A stretch of 7,855 bases of DNA from the NCBI GenBank assembly GCA_000467935.1, contig KI259849.1, positions 1-7,855 on the forward strand, given 5' to 3'. The translations under genes and the position numbers were made by a program. This stretch comes from Peptostreptococcaceae bacterium oral taxon 113 str. W5053. GTDB taxonomy: Bacteria > Bacillota > Clostridia > Tissierellales > Peptoniphilaceae. The notes beneath the pieces were generated by a model. The model did no database searches and was not told the DNA's origin. It was given only the letters and a program-made list of their open reading frames with translations. How positions within the stretch are numbered: position 1 is the first letter of the stretch; each line of letters opens with the position of its first letter. This document shows, piece by piece, positions 1 through 7,328 of the stretch.

Positions 1-102
1 TTAGTTTATAAATTCAAGAGATAAAAAAGACACCTCCTTTTGGTGTCTATTAATACAATAATACTATTTATTCATTGTGTCCACTTTTATAAGTATAGTG
101 CA
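1..102 (+). mobile_element. Right end of an IS3-family (IS150-group-like) insertion sequence, truncated by the window
   Basis: Read inward on the minus strand from 102, the sequence starts TGCACTATAC and reaches GTGGACACAAT at 84-74. This is the plan of IS150-group ends (TG terminus, A-rich middle, GTGGACA-like inner block). It matches the IS end at 7631-7659 at 21 of 29 positions in inverted orientation. One plus-strand frame is open from base 1 and stops with TAA at 22-24 (LVYKFKR then stop); this may be the last seven codons of a transposase, but that is too short to prove. No minus-strand frame stays open from the hairpin to base 1, which favours this being the transposase 3' end. The outer boundary at 102 is inferred from the TG terminus; no target duplication can be checked here. 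Confidence 0.55.
22..48 (-). terminator. Hairpin with T-run on the minus strand inside the left IS end
   Basis: A perfect 7-bp stem (AGACACC at 28-34, GGTGTCT at 42-48) encloses a 7-base loop. On the minus strand it is followed directly by six T residues (27-22), the classic intrinsic-terminator form. On the plus strand the 3' side is ATTAATAC, a poor U-tract. It could stop antisense transcription entering the IS, or be the remains of a bidirectional terminator after the transposase gene. The minus-strand reading also contains AGGAGG inside the hairpin, but no open frame follows it, so a start-masking hairpin is less likely. Confidence 0.45.
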
Positions 103-162
103 CGGCAGGATAATAGAGAACTGATGAAATCAAAAAGCTTGAATAATATTCACTCATAAATC

Positions 163-191
163 TTGTTATATATGGCTAACTAGTGTATAAT
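163..191 (+). promoter_or_regulatory. Sigma-A-type promoter of the tetR-transporter operon
   Basis: TTGTTA at 163-168 (4 of 6 consensus bases) lies exactly 17 bases before a perfect TATAAT at 186-191. This is the only good promoter upstream of the five-gene operon. Its -10 box overlaps the left arm of the dyad at 187-228, so a bound repressor would block it. No second promoter is evident in the short gaps between the operon genes. Confidence 0.7.
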
Positions 192-228
192 CAATAATAG
201 CGTTATTGATAATTATATTATTGATTAT
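187..228 (+). promoter_or_regulatory. Probable TetR operator: overlapping inverted repeats on the -10 box and start region
   Basis: A perfect 13-bp inverted repeat (ATAATCAATAATA at 187-199, TATTATTGATTAT at 216-228) frames a third, inverted half-site. ATCAATAA (190-197) pairs with TTATTGAT (203-210) across a 5-base centre. The core ATCAATAA therefore occurs three times, in alternating orientation. Because the array covers the -10 box and the predicted start point and ends 27 bases before the regulator's ATG, autorepression by the downstream TetR protein is the natural reading. Confidence 0.65.
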
Positions 229-242
229 GTTTTCTATTGAGT

Positions 243-247
243 GGAGG
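243..247 (+). promoter_or_regulatory. Ribosome binding site that sets the tetR start at 255
   Basis: GGAGG lies 7 bases before the ATG at 255. An in-frame TTG at 237 would sit upstream of this site and inside the leader, so the ATG is preferred. Confidence 0.8.
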
Positions 248-254
248 AACAGAT

Positions 255-875
255 ATGGCTAATAAAAATCATGAATTAGATAAGCCAATAATTGAAGCTG
301 CTAAAATGGAATTTTTAAAAAGTGGATTTCAAGCTGCTTCAATCAATACTATTGCCAAAAGAGCAGGAGTTACAACCGGAGCTATATATACAAGATATAA
401 AGGGAAAGATGAACTTTTTTATAGTTTAATTGAAGAACTTTTACAAGTCTTGGATAGTGAAAGAAAAGATAACAAAGAAGCATATATGAAATATTGTATA
501 GATAAAAATTTTGATAATTTTCTGAGTGGTATAGAAAAAGAAACTGCAAGATATATAGATGTTTTATTTGAATATTATGATGAGTGTAAACTTCTGTTAT
601 GTTGTAGTAAAGGAAGCTCAGTTGAATCTATGTTTGATGAGATGATGAAAAACAAGATATCCGAAACACAAATATTCATAAAGAAAAATATTGATTCAGA
701 TATTAGTAAGCTGAAATTAGATTTAGTGGAATTACTAATGAATGAGCAGTTTAATGTATATGCTTTGATAATCGAAAAAGGATACAGCAAAGATGAAACA
801 GTTGAGTATATAAAAATGTTGGGGGAGTTTATTGGAGCAGGTTGGGAAAAGATTTTTAAAGATTTTATAAAATGA
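255..875 (+). CDS. TetR/AcrR-family transcriptional repressor, first gene of the transporter operon
   Basis: A 206-residue protein, normal length for TetR regulators. The N-terminal DNA-binding domain spans about residues 10-57: helix IIEAAKMEFLKSGF, then the helix-turn-helix SINTIAKRAGVTTGAIYTRYKGKD region (29-52), which is the typical TetR signature. The rest is an all-helical ligand and dimer domain with no obvious relation to TetR proteins of known ligand. It contains Cys81 and a cluster YYDECKLLLCCSKGS with Cys111, Cys116 and Cys117; I recall a similar LLxCCS pattern in other Firmicute TetR proteins next to ABC transporters, so it may be family-wide rather than a metal site. The start is ATG 255, chosen for its GGAGG site. 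It most likely represses its own promoter through the 187-228 dyad and is relieved by the transported molecule or something linked to it. The stop codon overlaps the next gene's ribosome binding site. Confidence 0.9.
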   Translation: MANKNHELDKPIIEAAKMEFLKSGFQAASINTIAKRAGVTTGAIYTRYKGKDELFYSLIEELLQVLDSERKDNKEAYMKYCIDKNFDNFLSGIEKETARYIDVLFEYYDECKLLLCCSKGSSVESMFDEMMKNKISETQIFIKKNIDSDISKLKLDLVELLMNEQFNVYALIIEKGYSKDETVEYIKMLGEFIGAGWEKIFKDFIK

Positions 876-886
876 GGGTTTAATTT

Positions 887-3061
887 ATGGGCAGGACGAG
901 TGAAGTATGTGAAACTATTTTAGATTTTAAAATGGACTTTTCTTATGAATCAAATAAAGAAAAGGCATTAAATAATGTGATCGGTAGTATATCAAAAGGG
1001 CAATGTGTAGTTCTTTGTGGTGAAAGTGGTTGTGGAAAATCGACATTACTTAGATGTTTAAATCATCTGATTCCTGAATTTTACGATGGTATATTTAATG
1101 GACATATATTAGTAAATTCTGAAGATATAGGTAATAAAAATGTTGGAGAAGTAGGGGAGACTATTTCATCTGTTTTTCAAGACCCAAGAAGTCAATTTTT
1201 TACAATGGAGAGTGATACGGAAATTGCCTTTGGTCTTGAAAATAAAGGATTAACGCATGAAGAAATAAAGAAAAGAACAAAAGAAGCTTTTTCAAAGTTT
1301 GGGTTGGAATATCTGGAGAACAGAGAAGTCTTCAAACTTTCAAGTGGAGAACGGCAGCTCATAGCAATTATGGCTGCATGGGCAATGGATACAGAGATTA
1401 TTTTACTTGATGAGCCGACTGCAAATTTAGATTATTTAGCAATTAAAAAGTTAAAGGAAATTTTATTGTTACTTAAAAAAGAGGCGAAAACTTTAATAAT
1501 AAGTGAACATAGATTGTATTATTTGCAGGATTTAGCAGATGAATTTTGGCTTATAAAAAATGGAACTATATATGAAAAATATGATCATAAAATATTTATG
1601 TCATTTTCTCAAAGTAAATTAGATGATTTGGGCTTAAGAATTACTGATTTAAAACAGTTACAAGCACAAGACGAACTGTTAAATATAGGAAACAATAAAT
1701 TGGAAATAAAAAACATATCCTTTGACTATAAGAAACAAAAAATTTTGAAAGATTTATCGTTTACAGCTTCTTCAGGAGAAGTCAATTGCTTTATTGGGAA
1801 AAACGGTGCAGGGAAAACAACTTTAGGAAAATGTATATCTGGATTACTTAAGTTTCAATATGGGAGTGTGTTCCTAAATGGAGAAAAGCTATCTTACAAG
1901 GCACTATCACAAAAAAGTCTATTTATGATGCAGGAAGCTGAATTTCAATTTTTTACGAATTTCGTATTATCTGAGCTTAAATACGGGGTAAAGACATCTA
2001 AACACGAAGAAATAGAGCCTCTTCTAAAAAAATTTAATATGTGGAAGCTTAAAAATAGACATCCTTTTTCTCTTTCCGGTGGACAAATGCAAAAATTGAC
2101 TTTAATGATAGCATATCTATCAGATAAGAGTGTAATTGTTTTGGATGAACCAACATCGGGATTGGATAAAAAAAGCTTAGATACAATAGTAGAGCTGATA
2201 AAAGAGATGAAGAAGGAAAAAATAGTGATATGTATAAGTCATGATTTGGAATTTATTGCGGCAGTTTCAAATAAATGCTTAGAGATTAAGGATGGTGTTA
2301 TACGACAGATTTGCGAAGTAAATAGCAGTAAGGATATTGAAAGCATAAAAGAAATATTTGATACAGAATATCCTCAGGATAAGGGGCCTTCAAAAAAGTG
2401 TGAAAAAATTTTGGATCCGAGAACGAACTTACTGTTCTTATTTCTTTGTATGACTGCTGTTGTAATAGATAATAAACAGTTGATTTTCCAATATAATCTG
2501 TTAGCACTTCTGTTTTCGCTTGCAAACAGAAGATATACAAATTTTGTAGGAACTTCAATAATATTAGGTGTTATTTATGGGTTTGAGATTATAATCCCTT
2601 GTGAAATTACAATGTTCATGGCAAATTTACTACCGCGATTTGCTCTCCTGTTTTTGTTATTTCCAATTATTCTTGGAGGGCGTGGAGCAACCAATATGCT
2701 TGCAGGCTTAAGAAAGATAAGAGTACCCGAAAGATTATTATTGATTTTTTCTGTTTCGTTTCGATTTTTCCCTGTACTTAAAAATGATTTTAATTTGTCG
2801 AGACAGGTTCTGAAAAACAGAGAAAATGGTGAATGTAAAAACATATTTCAGAGAAAGATTGCATACTTGGAAGCACTTGTTATCTCCTTGATTTTTAGAG
2901 TTATAAGAATCGGGGAAACGTTGTCGGCTTCTGCTGAAACAAGAGGGATAGGTTTAAGACATAAAAAATCATCTTACATTTCATTGCGATTTCGCATTTG
3001 TGATTATTCGCTTATGATTGCTATGGTTTTGATTTTAATGATAAATGTTTTTGAGAAATAG
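887..3061 (+). CDS. ECF transporter energising module: fused EcfA1-EcfA2-EcfT (two ATPases plus T component)
   Basis: A 724-residue fusion supplying a whole ECF energy-coupling module in one chain. ATPase 1 (about 10-235) has Walker A GESGCGKST (45-53), Q-loop Gln98, signature LSSGERQ (151-157), Walker B IILLDEPTANLD with Glu176, and switch His208. ATPase 2 (about 270-475) has Walker A GKNGAGKTT (304-312), Gln349, signature LSGGQMQ (396-402), VIVLDEPTSGLD with Glu421, and His452. Both sites look competent. After a charged linker (about 480-510) comes a CbiQ/EcfT-like membrane domain (511-724) with about five hydrophobic segments. Its cytoplasmic helices carry SFRFFPVLKND (622-634), NRE (644-646) where an Ala-Arg-Gly coupling motif is usual, and a good second motif ETRG (684-687). 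At about 214 residues this T domain is shorter than many stand-alone EcfT proteins. The GAGGG ribosome site (874-878) overlaps the tetR stop. The S component follows 11 bases after the stop. ATP hydrolysis here should drive uptake by that S protein. Confidence 0.88.
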   Translation: MGRTSEVCETILDFKMDFSYESNKEKALNNVIGSISKGQCVVLCGESGCGKSTLLRCLNHLIPEFYDGIFNGHILVNSEDIGNKNVGEVGETISSVFQDPRSQFFTMESDTEIAFGLENKGLTHEEIKKRTKEAFSKFGLEYLENREVFKLSSGERQLIAIMAAWAMDTEIILLDEPTANLDYLAIKKLKEILLLLKKEAKTLIISEHRLYYLQDLADEFWLIKNGTIYEKYDHKIFMSFSQSKLDDLGLRITDLKQLQAQDELLNIGNNKLEIKNISFDYKKQKILKDLSFTASSGEVNCFIGKNGAGKTTLGKCISGLLKFQYGSVFLNGEKLSYKALSQKSLFMMQEAEFQFFTNFVLSELKYGVKTSKHEEIEPLLKKFNMWKLKNRHPFSLSGGQMQKLTLMIAYLSDKSVIVLDEPTSGLDKKSLDTIVELIKEMKKEKIVICISHDLEFIAAVSNKCLEIKDGVIRQICEVNSSKDIESIKEIFDTEYPQDKGPSKKCEKILDPRTNLLFLFLCMTAVVIDNKQLIFQYNLLALLFSLANRRYTNFVGTSIILGVIYGFEIIIPCEITMFMANLLPRFALLFLLFPIILGGRGATNMLAGLRKIRVPERLLLIFSVSFRFFPVLKNDFNLSRQVLKNRENGECKNIFQRKIAYLEALVISLIFRVIRIGETLSASAETRGIGLRHKKSSYISLRFRICDYSLMIAMVLILMINVFEK

Positions 3062-3072
3062 GAGTATTAAAG

Positions 3073-3654
3073 ATGAATAAGAATAAGTTGAAAGTCAAAG
3101 ATATCATTACGGTTACATTATTGTCATTATGTAATATTTTGATATTTTCATTAGGAACATTTATGTATGCAACACCGATTACCATACTTCTAACACCCGT
3201 GTTGTATTCATTACTACAAGGTATAGTTTTCTTTGTTATAGGAGTAAAGGTGAGAAAACGTGGAGCATTTTTGATATATTCTTTTATTCAAGGGGTTATA
3301 GCTTTTTATCCACCATATATCTTAATGTTCGTAATTTCAGGTTTAATCGCTGAATTTTTGCTATATAAAAATGGTTATGGAAATTTGAAATCTATTGGAA
3401 TTGGTTATGTGATTCAGCAAATATTGGCTTCTATAGGAAGCGTAATTTATCCCTATACCATAGCTCTGAATAAAACGTTAGGAAATATGAAAGAAAAAGA
3501 ATTAGTTTCTAATATCACAATGGCAGGTAAAATGATTTCTTCTTGGGGAGCGCTCGTTTTACTAATTTTAGTTATTATTTCCGCAATAATAGGAGCTTAT
3601 ATAGGAAGTAGAGTAGTACAGAGACATATTTTGGTGAAAAAAGCTAACGTGTAG
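3073..3654 (+). CDS. ECF transporter S component, Trep_Strep/MptE-type membrane protein
   Basis: A 193-residue, strongly hydrophobic protein with about six membrane helices (roughly 11-30, 35-57, 63-80, 82-97, 106-130, 157-178) and a basic C-terminus. Size, helix count, the opening KVKDIITVTLLSL and the pattern ...TPVLYSLLQGIVFFVIGVKVRKRGAFLI... fit the family known as Trep_Strep (MptE-like ECF S components), whose members sit beside CbiO/CbiQ-type genes. S components bind the substrate and topple in the membrane when coupled to the T subunit, here supplied by the gene just upstream. The substrate of this family is not established as far as I know; nothing visible marks it as a biotin, riboflavin, thiamine, folate or cobalamin binder. 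The start is well supported: TAGGAG (3059-3064) lies 8 bases before the ATG and overlaps the preceding stop. Confidence 0.8.
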   Translation: MNKNKLKVKDIITVTLLSLCNILIFSLGTFMYATPITILLTPVLYSLLQGIVFFVIGVKVRKRGAFLIYSFIQGVIAFYPPYILMFVISGLIAEFLLYKNGYGNLKSIGIGYVIQQILASIGSVIYPYTIALNKTLGNMKEKELVSNITMAGKMISSWGALVLLILVIISAIIGAYIGSRVVQRHILVKKANV

Positions 3655-3662
3655 GTGGAGTC

Positions 3663-5384
3663 ATGAAACGAGAGAAAGAACCAAGCTTTTTTAAGGAAAT
3701 GGACCGTTTTATAAAACCATATAAAAAAAGATATTTTCTATCTGTAATACTAAGTATGATTTCCATTTTATGTGAATTATTATCCTATGCTTTTATTGGA
3801 ATTTTGGCAGGGAATGTTTTTAACGATATTAAAGATGATAGTAATATATTGATGCTAGTTTTAGTAATTATATGTAAAATGGCAAGTATCATATTTTCAA
3901 ATATATCAACATTAATATCTCATAAGGCGGCATATTTTACGTTAAAAGATTTAAGATATGCAATCTGCGACAAATTTGTTAGATTGCCGATGGGATATTT
4001 TGATAAGAACTCAAGTGGCAAACTAAAGACGATATTAGTGGATAGAGTAGAGGATATCGAAAAAACACTAGCACACTTACTTCCGGAGATGACAGCCAAT
4101 TTATTTATACCTGTGGCAATGGTTATTTGGATGCTTGTCATTAATGCACGGCTTACCGGTATTGTTTTAATATGGATAATATTTGGATTGTCTATTGGAA
4201 TGGCTATTATGATTGGATATAAGGAAAAATATGAGGGACAAGTACAGGCAGGGAAAAATATGAACCAATCAGTTATAGAATATGTAGAGGGTATTGAGGT
4301 AATAAAAACCTTTAACATGGGAGATAACTCATATATTAAATACAGAAATGCGGTTGCACACCATGCGGAATATGCTATAAACTGGATGAAAAGTTCACAG
4401 CTTTATGCTTCTCTTTCATATAGCATAGCTCCGGTGTCCGTATTTCCAACTATTGTTATCGGATTGATATTTTTAAATAAGGGAAACATTACTGAGCAAA
4501 GTTTATTTATATTTATGATGATTGCACTTGGAATTTTTAAACCTATCGTAAAGGCATCCGGCTATGTTGACCAATTGGCACAGATGGGGACAGTTACAAA
4601 AGAAATAAAGGGAATTTTGGATTATCCGGAGATAAAGAGAAATGAGAAATCTATTCTTAAAAAAGATATGATATGTGATATTTCATTTAGTAATCTACTG
4701 TTTTCTTATGATGGAACAAAGAATGATATTGATGTGGCGAATTTAGAAATAAAAGAAAAAATGATGACCGCGATAATCGGAACTTCGGGTTCGGGAAAAT
4801 CAACTTTGATGAAACTTTTAGCAGGATTTTGGGATTTTGAAAGAGGAGATATAAGAATAGGAAATATTCGGGTAAAAGACTTGTCAATGAATGATTTAAA
4901 TTCTCTCATTTCTTATGTAGATCAAAACACATTTTTATTTAACGACAGTATTATGGAAAATATAAGAGTCGGAAAAAGAGGGGCTTCTAAAGATGAAATT
5001 ATAGCAGCTGCTAAAAAAGCCGCTTGCCACGATTTTATCGTTGGGCTGCCAAGAGGATATGACACTATAACGGGTGATAGATTGTCAGGTGGGGAGAGAC
5101 AAAGAATAGCTATTGCAAGGGCGATTTTGAAAAATTCTCCAATCGTTATTTTAGATGAAGCCACTTCAAGCACAGATATTGAAAACGAAGAGAAGATTCA
5201 AGAAGCATTACTTGAGTTTACAAAAGATAAAACGGTTATAGTTATTACACATAAAATTAAAACTATTATAAATGCAGATAAGATTATATATATGGATAAT
5301 GGTAAGATTCTTTGTAGCGGAACACATGAAGAACTTATGAGGGATTGTTCCAAGTACGGATATTTATATGAACTCACAAATTGA
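3663..5384 (+). CDS. ABC half-transporter (membrane plus ATPase), YbtP/IrtA-like, partner of the next gene
   Basis: A 573-residue type IV (exporter-fold) half-transporter. The membrane domain (about 20-310) has six helices; its stretch RLPMGYFDKNSSGKLKTILV and the following DIEKTLAHLLPEM (131-143) resemble the siderophore-linked YbtP/YbtQ and IrtA/IrtB family more than multidrug exporters. The ATPase domain (about 335-573) has Walker A GTSGSGKST (373-381), Q-loop Gln421, signature LSGGERQ (474-480), Walker B IVILDEATSS with Glu499, and His530. The D-loop reads SSTD instead of SALD and is followed by IENE, a deviation shared, as I recall it, with the IrtA/YbtP side of the family. The ribosome site AGGTGGAG (3653-3660) is very close to the ATG; the next in-frame ATG at 3699 has only a weak AAGG before it, so 3663 is kept. 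Likely dimerises with the product of the next gene. Import of a metal chelate is inferred; export cannot be excluded. Confidence 0.87.
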   Translation: MKREKEPSFFKEMDRFIKPYKKRYFLSVILSMISILCELLSYAFIGILAGNVFNDIKDDSNILMLVLVIICKMASIIFSNISTLISHKAAYFTLKDLRYAICDKFVRLPMGYFDKNSSGKLKTILVDRVEDIEKTLAHLLPEMTANLFIPVAMVIWMLVINARLTGIVLIWIIFGLSIGMAIMIGYKEKYEGQVQAGKNMNQSVIEYVEGIEVIKTFNMGDNSYIKYRNAVAHHAEYAINWMKSSQLYASLSYSIAPVSVFPTIVIGLIFLNKGNITEQSLFIFMMIALGIFKPIVKASGYVDQLAQMGTVTKEIKGILDYPEIKRNEKSILKKDMICDISFSNLLFSYDGTKNDIDVANLEIKEKMMTAIIGTSGSGKSTLMKLLAGFWDFERGDIRIGNIRVKDLSMNDLNSLISYVDQNTFLFNDSIMENIRVGKRGASKDEIIAAAKKAACHDFIVGLPRGYDTITGDRLSGGERQRIAIARAILKNSPIVILDEATSSTDIENEEKIQEALLEFTKDKTVIVITHKIKTIINADKIIYMDNGKILCSGTHEELMRDCSKYGYLYELTN

Positions 5385-5386
5385 TT

Positions 5387-5391
5387 GGAGG
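5387..5391 (+). promoter_or_regulatory. Ribosome binding site that sets the second half-transporter start at 5398
   Basis: GGAGG lies 6 bases before the ATG at 5398. An ATG at 5368 is in frame and would overlap the previous gene, but it has no ribosome site and would add ten residues that do not look like the family. Confidence 0.8.
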
Positions 5392-5397
5392 AAAAAT

Positions 5398-7128
5398 ATG
5401 TTTGAATCTATAAGAAGTATTTGGAACTTTAGTCTGAAAAGACAACATCAATTAGCCAAAATTTTACTTCTGTCATTTATAGAAGGTATATTCGTTATGT
5501 TGAAAATGATTGCAATAATTTTTGCTGTGAATGCGATGTTTAATAGGTTTTTGGTAGACAGTTACATTTATAAGGTAATAATACTTGGAATAATCTGTAT
5601 TGCCGGTGTATTTGTTTTTGGGTATTTTACACAATTAGGTTCTGTTAGTGTCGGATTTAATATGGCTAAAGATAAGAGACTGTATTTTGGCTCGTTATTT
5701 AAAAAATTTTATCTTGGATTTTTTAATGAAAATTCAGTCGGTAATATAAATTCAACACTCACTACATCAATTTCTCATATAGAACAAGTTGCACCGATTA
5801 TTCTAATCCATGTGATAGGCGGATTTTTATCTGCGGTATCAATAGTTTTGGGATTTGTTTATTATGAATGGCGAGTTTCCATTATCGTGTTTGCAGGAGC
5901 AGCGGTTTATTTATTTGTTGTTAATCATCAAATGAAGGTTTCAAGAAGAGAGGCTCCTAAAAGGCAGTTATCACAAATGAAATTAACGGAAAGTGTTATT
6001 GAATTTATACAGGGAATAAGTGTTGTTAAAGCGTTTGATGTGGAAAATAAAGATGAAAGAGTTAAAAAGGGTATAGATGACAGCTGTTTAAATAACATAA
6101 ATCTATCTGAAAAGTCTATTCCGTCAAGTATATGTGCAGAACTTACAATACAGTTATTTGAGATTTTAATTATTGTGTTTGCATTTTTTATGTGGAATAT
6201 CGGAGAAATCTCTCCTCAAAAAACTATAAATTTATTTATTATGAGCTTTGTAATATTTCAGTCAATAAATCAAGCAGGTTCGATTCTTTCGATGATTGGT
6301 ATTCTGGATAGTACGTTAAAAGAGGTAAATGGTATAGAATCATCTAGAGAAACAAAGATATTATCACCTGCCGAAAGCATGAAATCGAATGAAATTGAAT
6401 TTAAAAATGTGAGTTTTTCTTATGGAAACGGAGAAATTCTAAGAGGAATATCTACAATAATTAAACCAAATTCATTAACCGCAATTGTAGGTCCTTCCGG
6501 TTCCGGTAAAACGACATTTTGCAAACTGATACCGAGATTTTATGATGTATGTCAAGGTGAAATTCTTATCGGCGGAGCAAAAATCACAAACATACCCACT
6601 GAGAAATTGATGAAAAAAATAAGTATCGTCTTCCAAAATGTTTATTTGTTCGAGGACAGCATCCTTAATAATATTAAATTTGCAAAGCCAAATGCCGGCA
6701 ATGACGAAGTGATGGAAGCCGCAAAGAAAGCAAGGTGTTATGACTTTATTATGGCTCTGCCCGACGGTTTTGACACTATGGTAGGAGAGGCGGGAGATAC
6801 ATTATCCGGTGGAGAAAAGCAAAGAATAGCGATAGCAAGAGCCATACTGAAAGATTCGCCTATTGTTATTTTAGATGAATTTACCAATGCTCTTGATGTA
6901 GAAAACGAACATCATATTTTGAAGGCTATAGATAATTTAGTTAAAGACAAGACTGTTATAATCATTGCACATAGACTGGAAACCATAAAGAGAGCAGATC
7001 ATATTATTGTTTTGGATAAAGGAAAAATCGTACAAGAGGGAACACATAGTGAACTTATAACCCAAGATGGAGTATATAAGTCTTTTATCTTAATAAGAGA
7101 ACGGACAAACACATGGAAATTTAAGTAA
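5398..7128 (+). CDS. ABC half-transporter (membrane plus ATPase), YbtQ/IrtB-like, second of the pair
   Basis: A 576-residue half-transporter with six membrane helices (about 20-45, 58-80, 133-153, 158-176, 247-267, 277-300) and a C-terminal ATPase. The ATPase has Walker A GPSGSGKTT (365-373), Q-loop Gln413 (VFQNVYLFEDSI), signature LSGGEKQ (469-475), Walker B IVILDEFTNALD with Glu494, and His525. Every catalytic element is present, so with the preceding protein it should form two complete ATP sites rather than one dead and one live site. DEFTNALD in place of DEATSALD is a mild departure. The pair are similar in length, 13 bases apart and co-translated, the usual mark of a heterodimer. As last gene of the operon it has no convincing terminator after it: a 6-bp stem with one G-U pair near 7149-7167 has no T-run. 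Function is inferred as uptake of a siderophore-like or other small ligand together with the ECF module; drug or peptide export is the main alternative. Confidence 0.87.
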   Translation: MFESIRSIWNFSLKRQHQLAKILLLSFIEGIFVMLKMIAIIFAVNAMFNRFLVDSYIYKVIILGIICIAGVFVFGYFTQLGSVSVGFNMAKDKRLYFGSLFKKFYLGFFNENSVGNINSTLTTSISHIEQVAPIILIHVIGGFLSAVSIVLGFVYYEWRVSIIVFAGAAVYLFVVNHQMKVSRREAPKRQLSQMKLTESVIEFIQGISVVKAFDVENKDERVKKGIDDSCLNNINLSEKSIPSSICAELTIQLFEILIIVFAFFMWNIGEISPQKTINLFIMSFVIFQSINQAGSILSMIGILDSTLKEVNGIESSRETKILSPAESMKSNEIEFKNVSFSYGNGEILRGISTIIKPNSLTAIVGPSGSGKTTFCKLIPRFYDVCQGEILIGGAKITNIPTEKLMKKISIVFQNVYLFEDSILNNIKFAKPNAGNDEVMEAAKKARCYDFIMALPDGFDTMVGEAGDTLSGGEKQRIAIARAILKDSPIVILDEFTNALDVENEHHILKAIDNLVKDKTVIIIAHRLETIKRADHIIVLDKGKIVQEGTHSELITQDGVYKSFILIRERTNTWKFK

Positions 7129-7185
7129 TTTTTATATGTTTTTGATGTTCGTTCAAATAAGATGAATGATTGTTAGGAGGAAATT

Positions 7186-7237
7186 ATGTTTGGATATTAG
7201 TAAGATTATTAAAAAAATGACTGATTTCCATTTTTAG
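7186..7237 (+). pseudogene. Vestigial gene start after the operon
   Basis: A perfect AGGAGG (7175-7180) sits 5 bases before an ATG that codes only MFGY and then stops at 7198-7200. Shifting one base, a TTG at 7190 opens a 15-codon frame (DISKIIKKMTDFHF after the start) that ends at 7235-7237. Removing one base near 7190 would join them as MFDISKIIKKMTDFHF. This looks like the decayed beginning of a sixth operon gene, most of it lost; the gene cannot be identified from so little. Confidence 0.3.
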
Positions 7238-7310
7238 AAAATTGAAATAAGCTACAGCATATAGATTTTTTATTTTTTAATTTCATATTTTTTCTTAATA
7301 GAGAACTATT

Positions 7311-7324
7311 TACACCAAAGTGTA
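7311..7324. repeat. Short dyad, TACAC-CAAA-GTGTA
   Basis: A perfect 5-bp inverted repeat with a 4-base centre lies just upstream of the ribosome-site hairpin and the sigma-like gene. It has no T-run, so it is not a terminator. It may be a small operator or part of a leader structure; function unknown. Confidence 0.35.
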
Positions 7325-7328
7325 GAAG

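Noticed and set aside
237..254. TTG at 237 as start of the TetR gene
   Set aside because: It precedes the GGAGG at 243-247, has no ribosome site of its own, and would add six untypical residues. ATG 255 has ideal spacing.
103..254. Riboswitch (for example cobalamin or another vitamin) controlling the ECF genes
   Set aside because: The leader between the promoter's likely start and the first ATG is only about 55 bases and is filled by the operator dyad; there is no room for, or trace of, a known riboswitch fold.
887..3654. Cobalt/nickel CbiMNQO-type importer
   Set aside because: CbiO/CbiQ-like domains are shared by all ECF systems; there is no CbiM or CbiN, and the S protein is of the Trep_Strep/MptE type without the CbiM N-terminal His motif.
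575..5173. Several antisense open frames of 66 to 132 codons on the minus strand inside the operon genes
   Set aside because: They lie wholly inside strongly supported genes, have composition expected of antisense AT-rich coding DNA, and show no recognisable domains.
3663..7128. CydDC cysteine/glutathione exporter
   Set aside because: No cytochrome bd genes are nearby, and the membrane-domain pattern (GYFD...G...AHLLPE) fits the YbtP/IrtA side better.
7149..7167. Terminator after the last transporter gene (CGTTCA / TGAATG stem)
   Set aside because: Only six pairs including one G-U, and no T-run after it.
7261..7300. Promoter in the T-rich stretch before the sigma-like gene
   Set aside because: No -35/-10 pair with acceptable spacing stands out; the bases are too T-rich to make a call.
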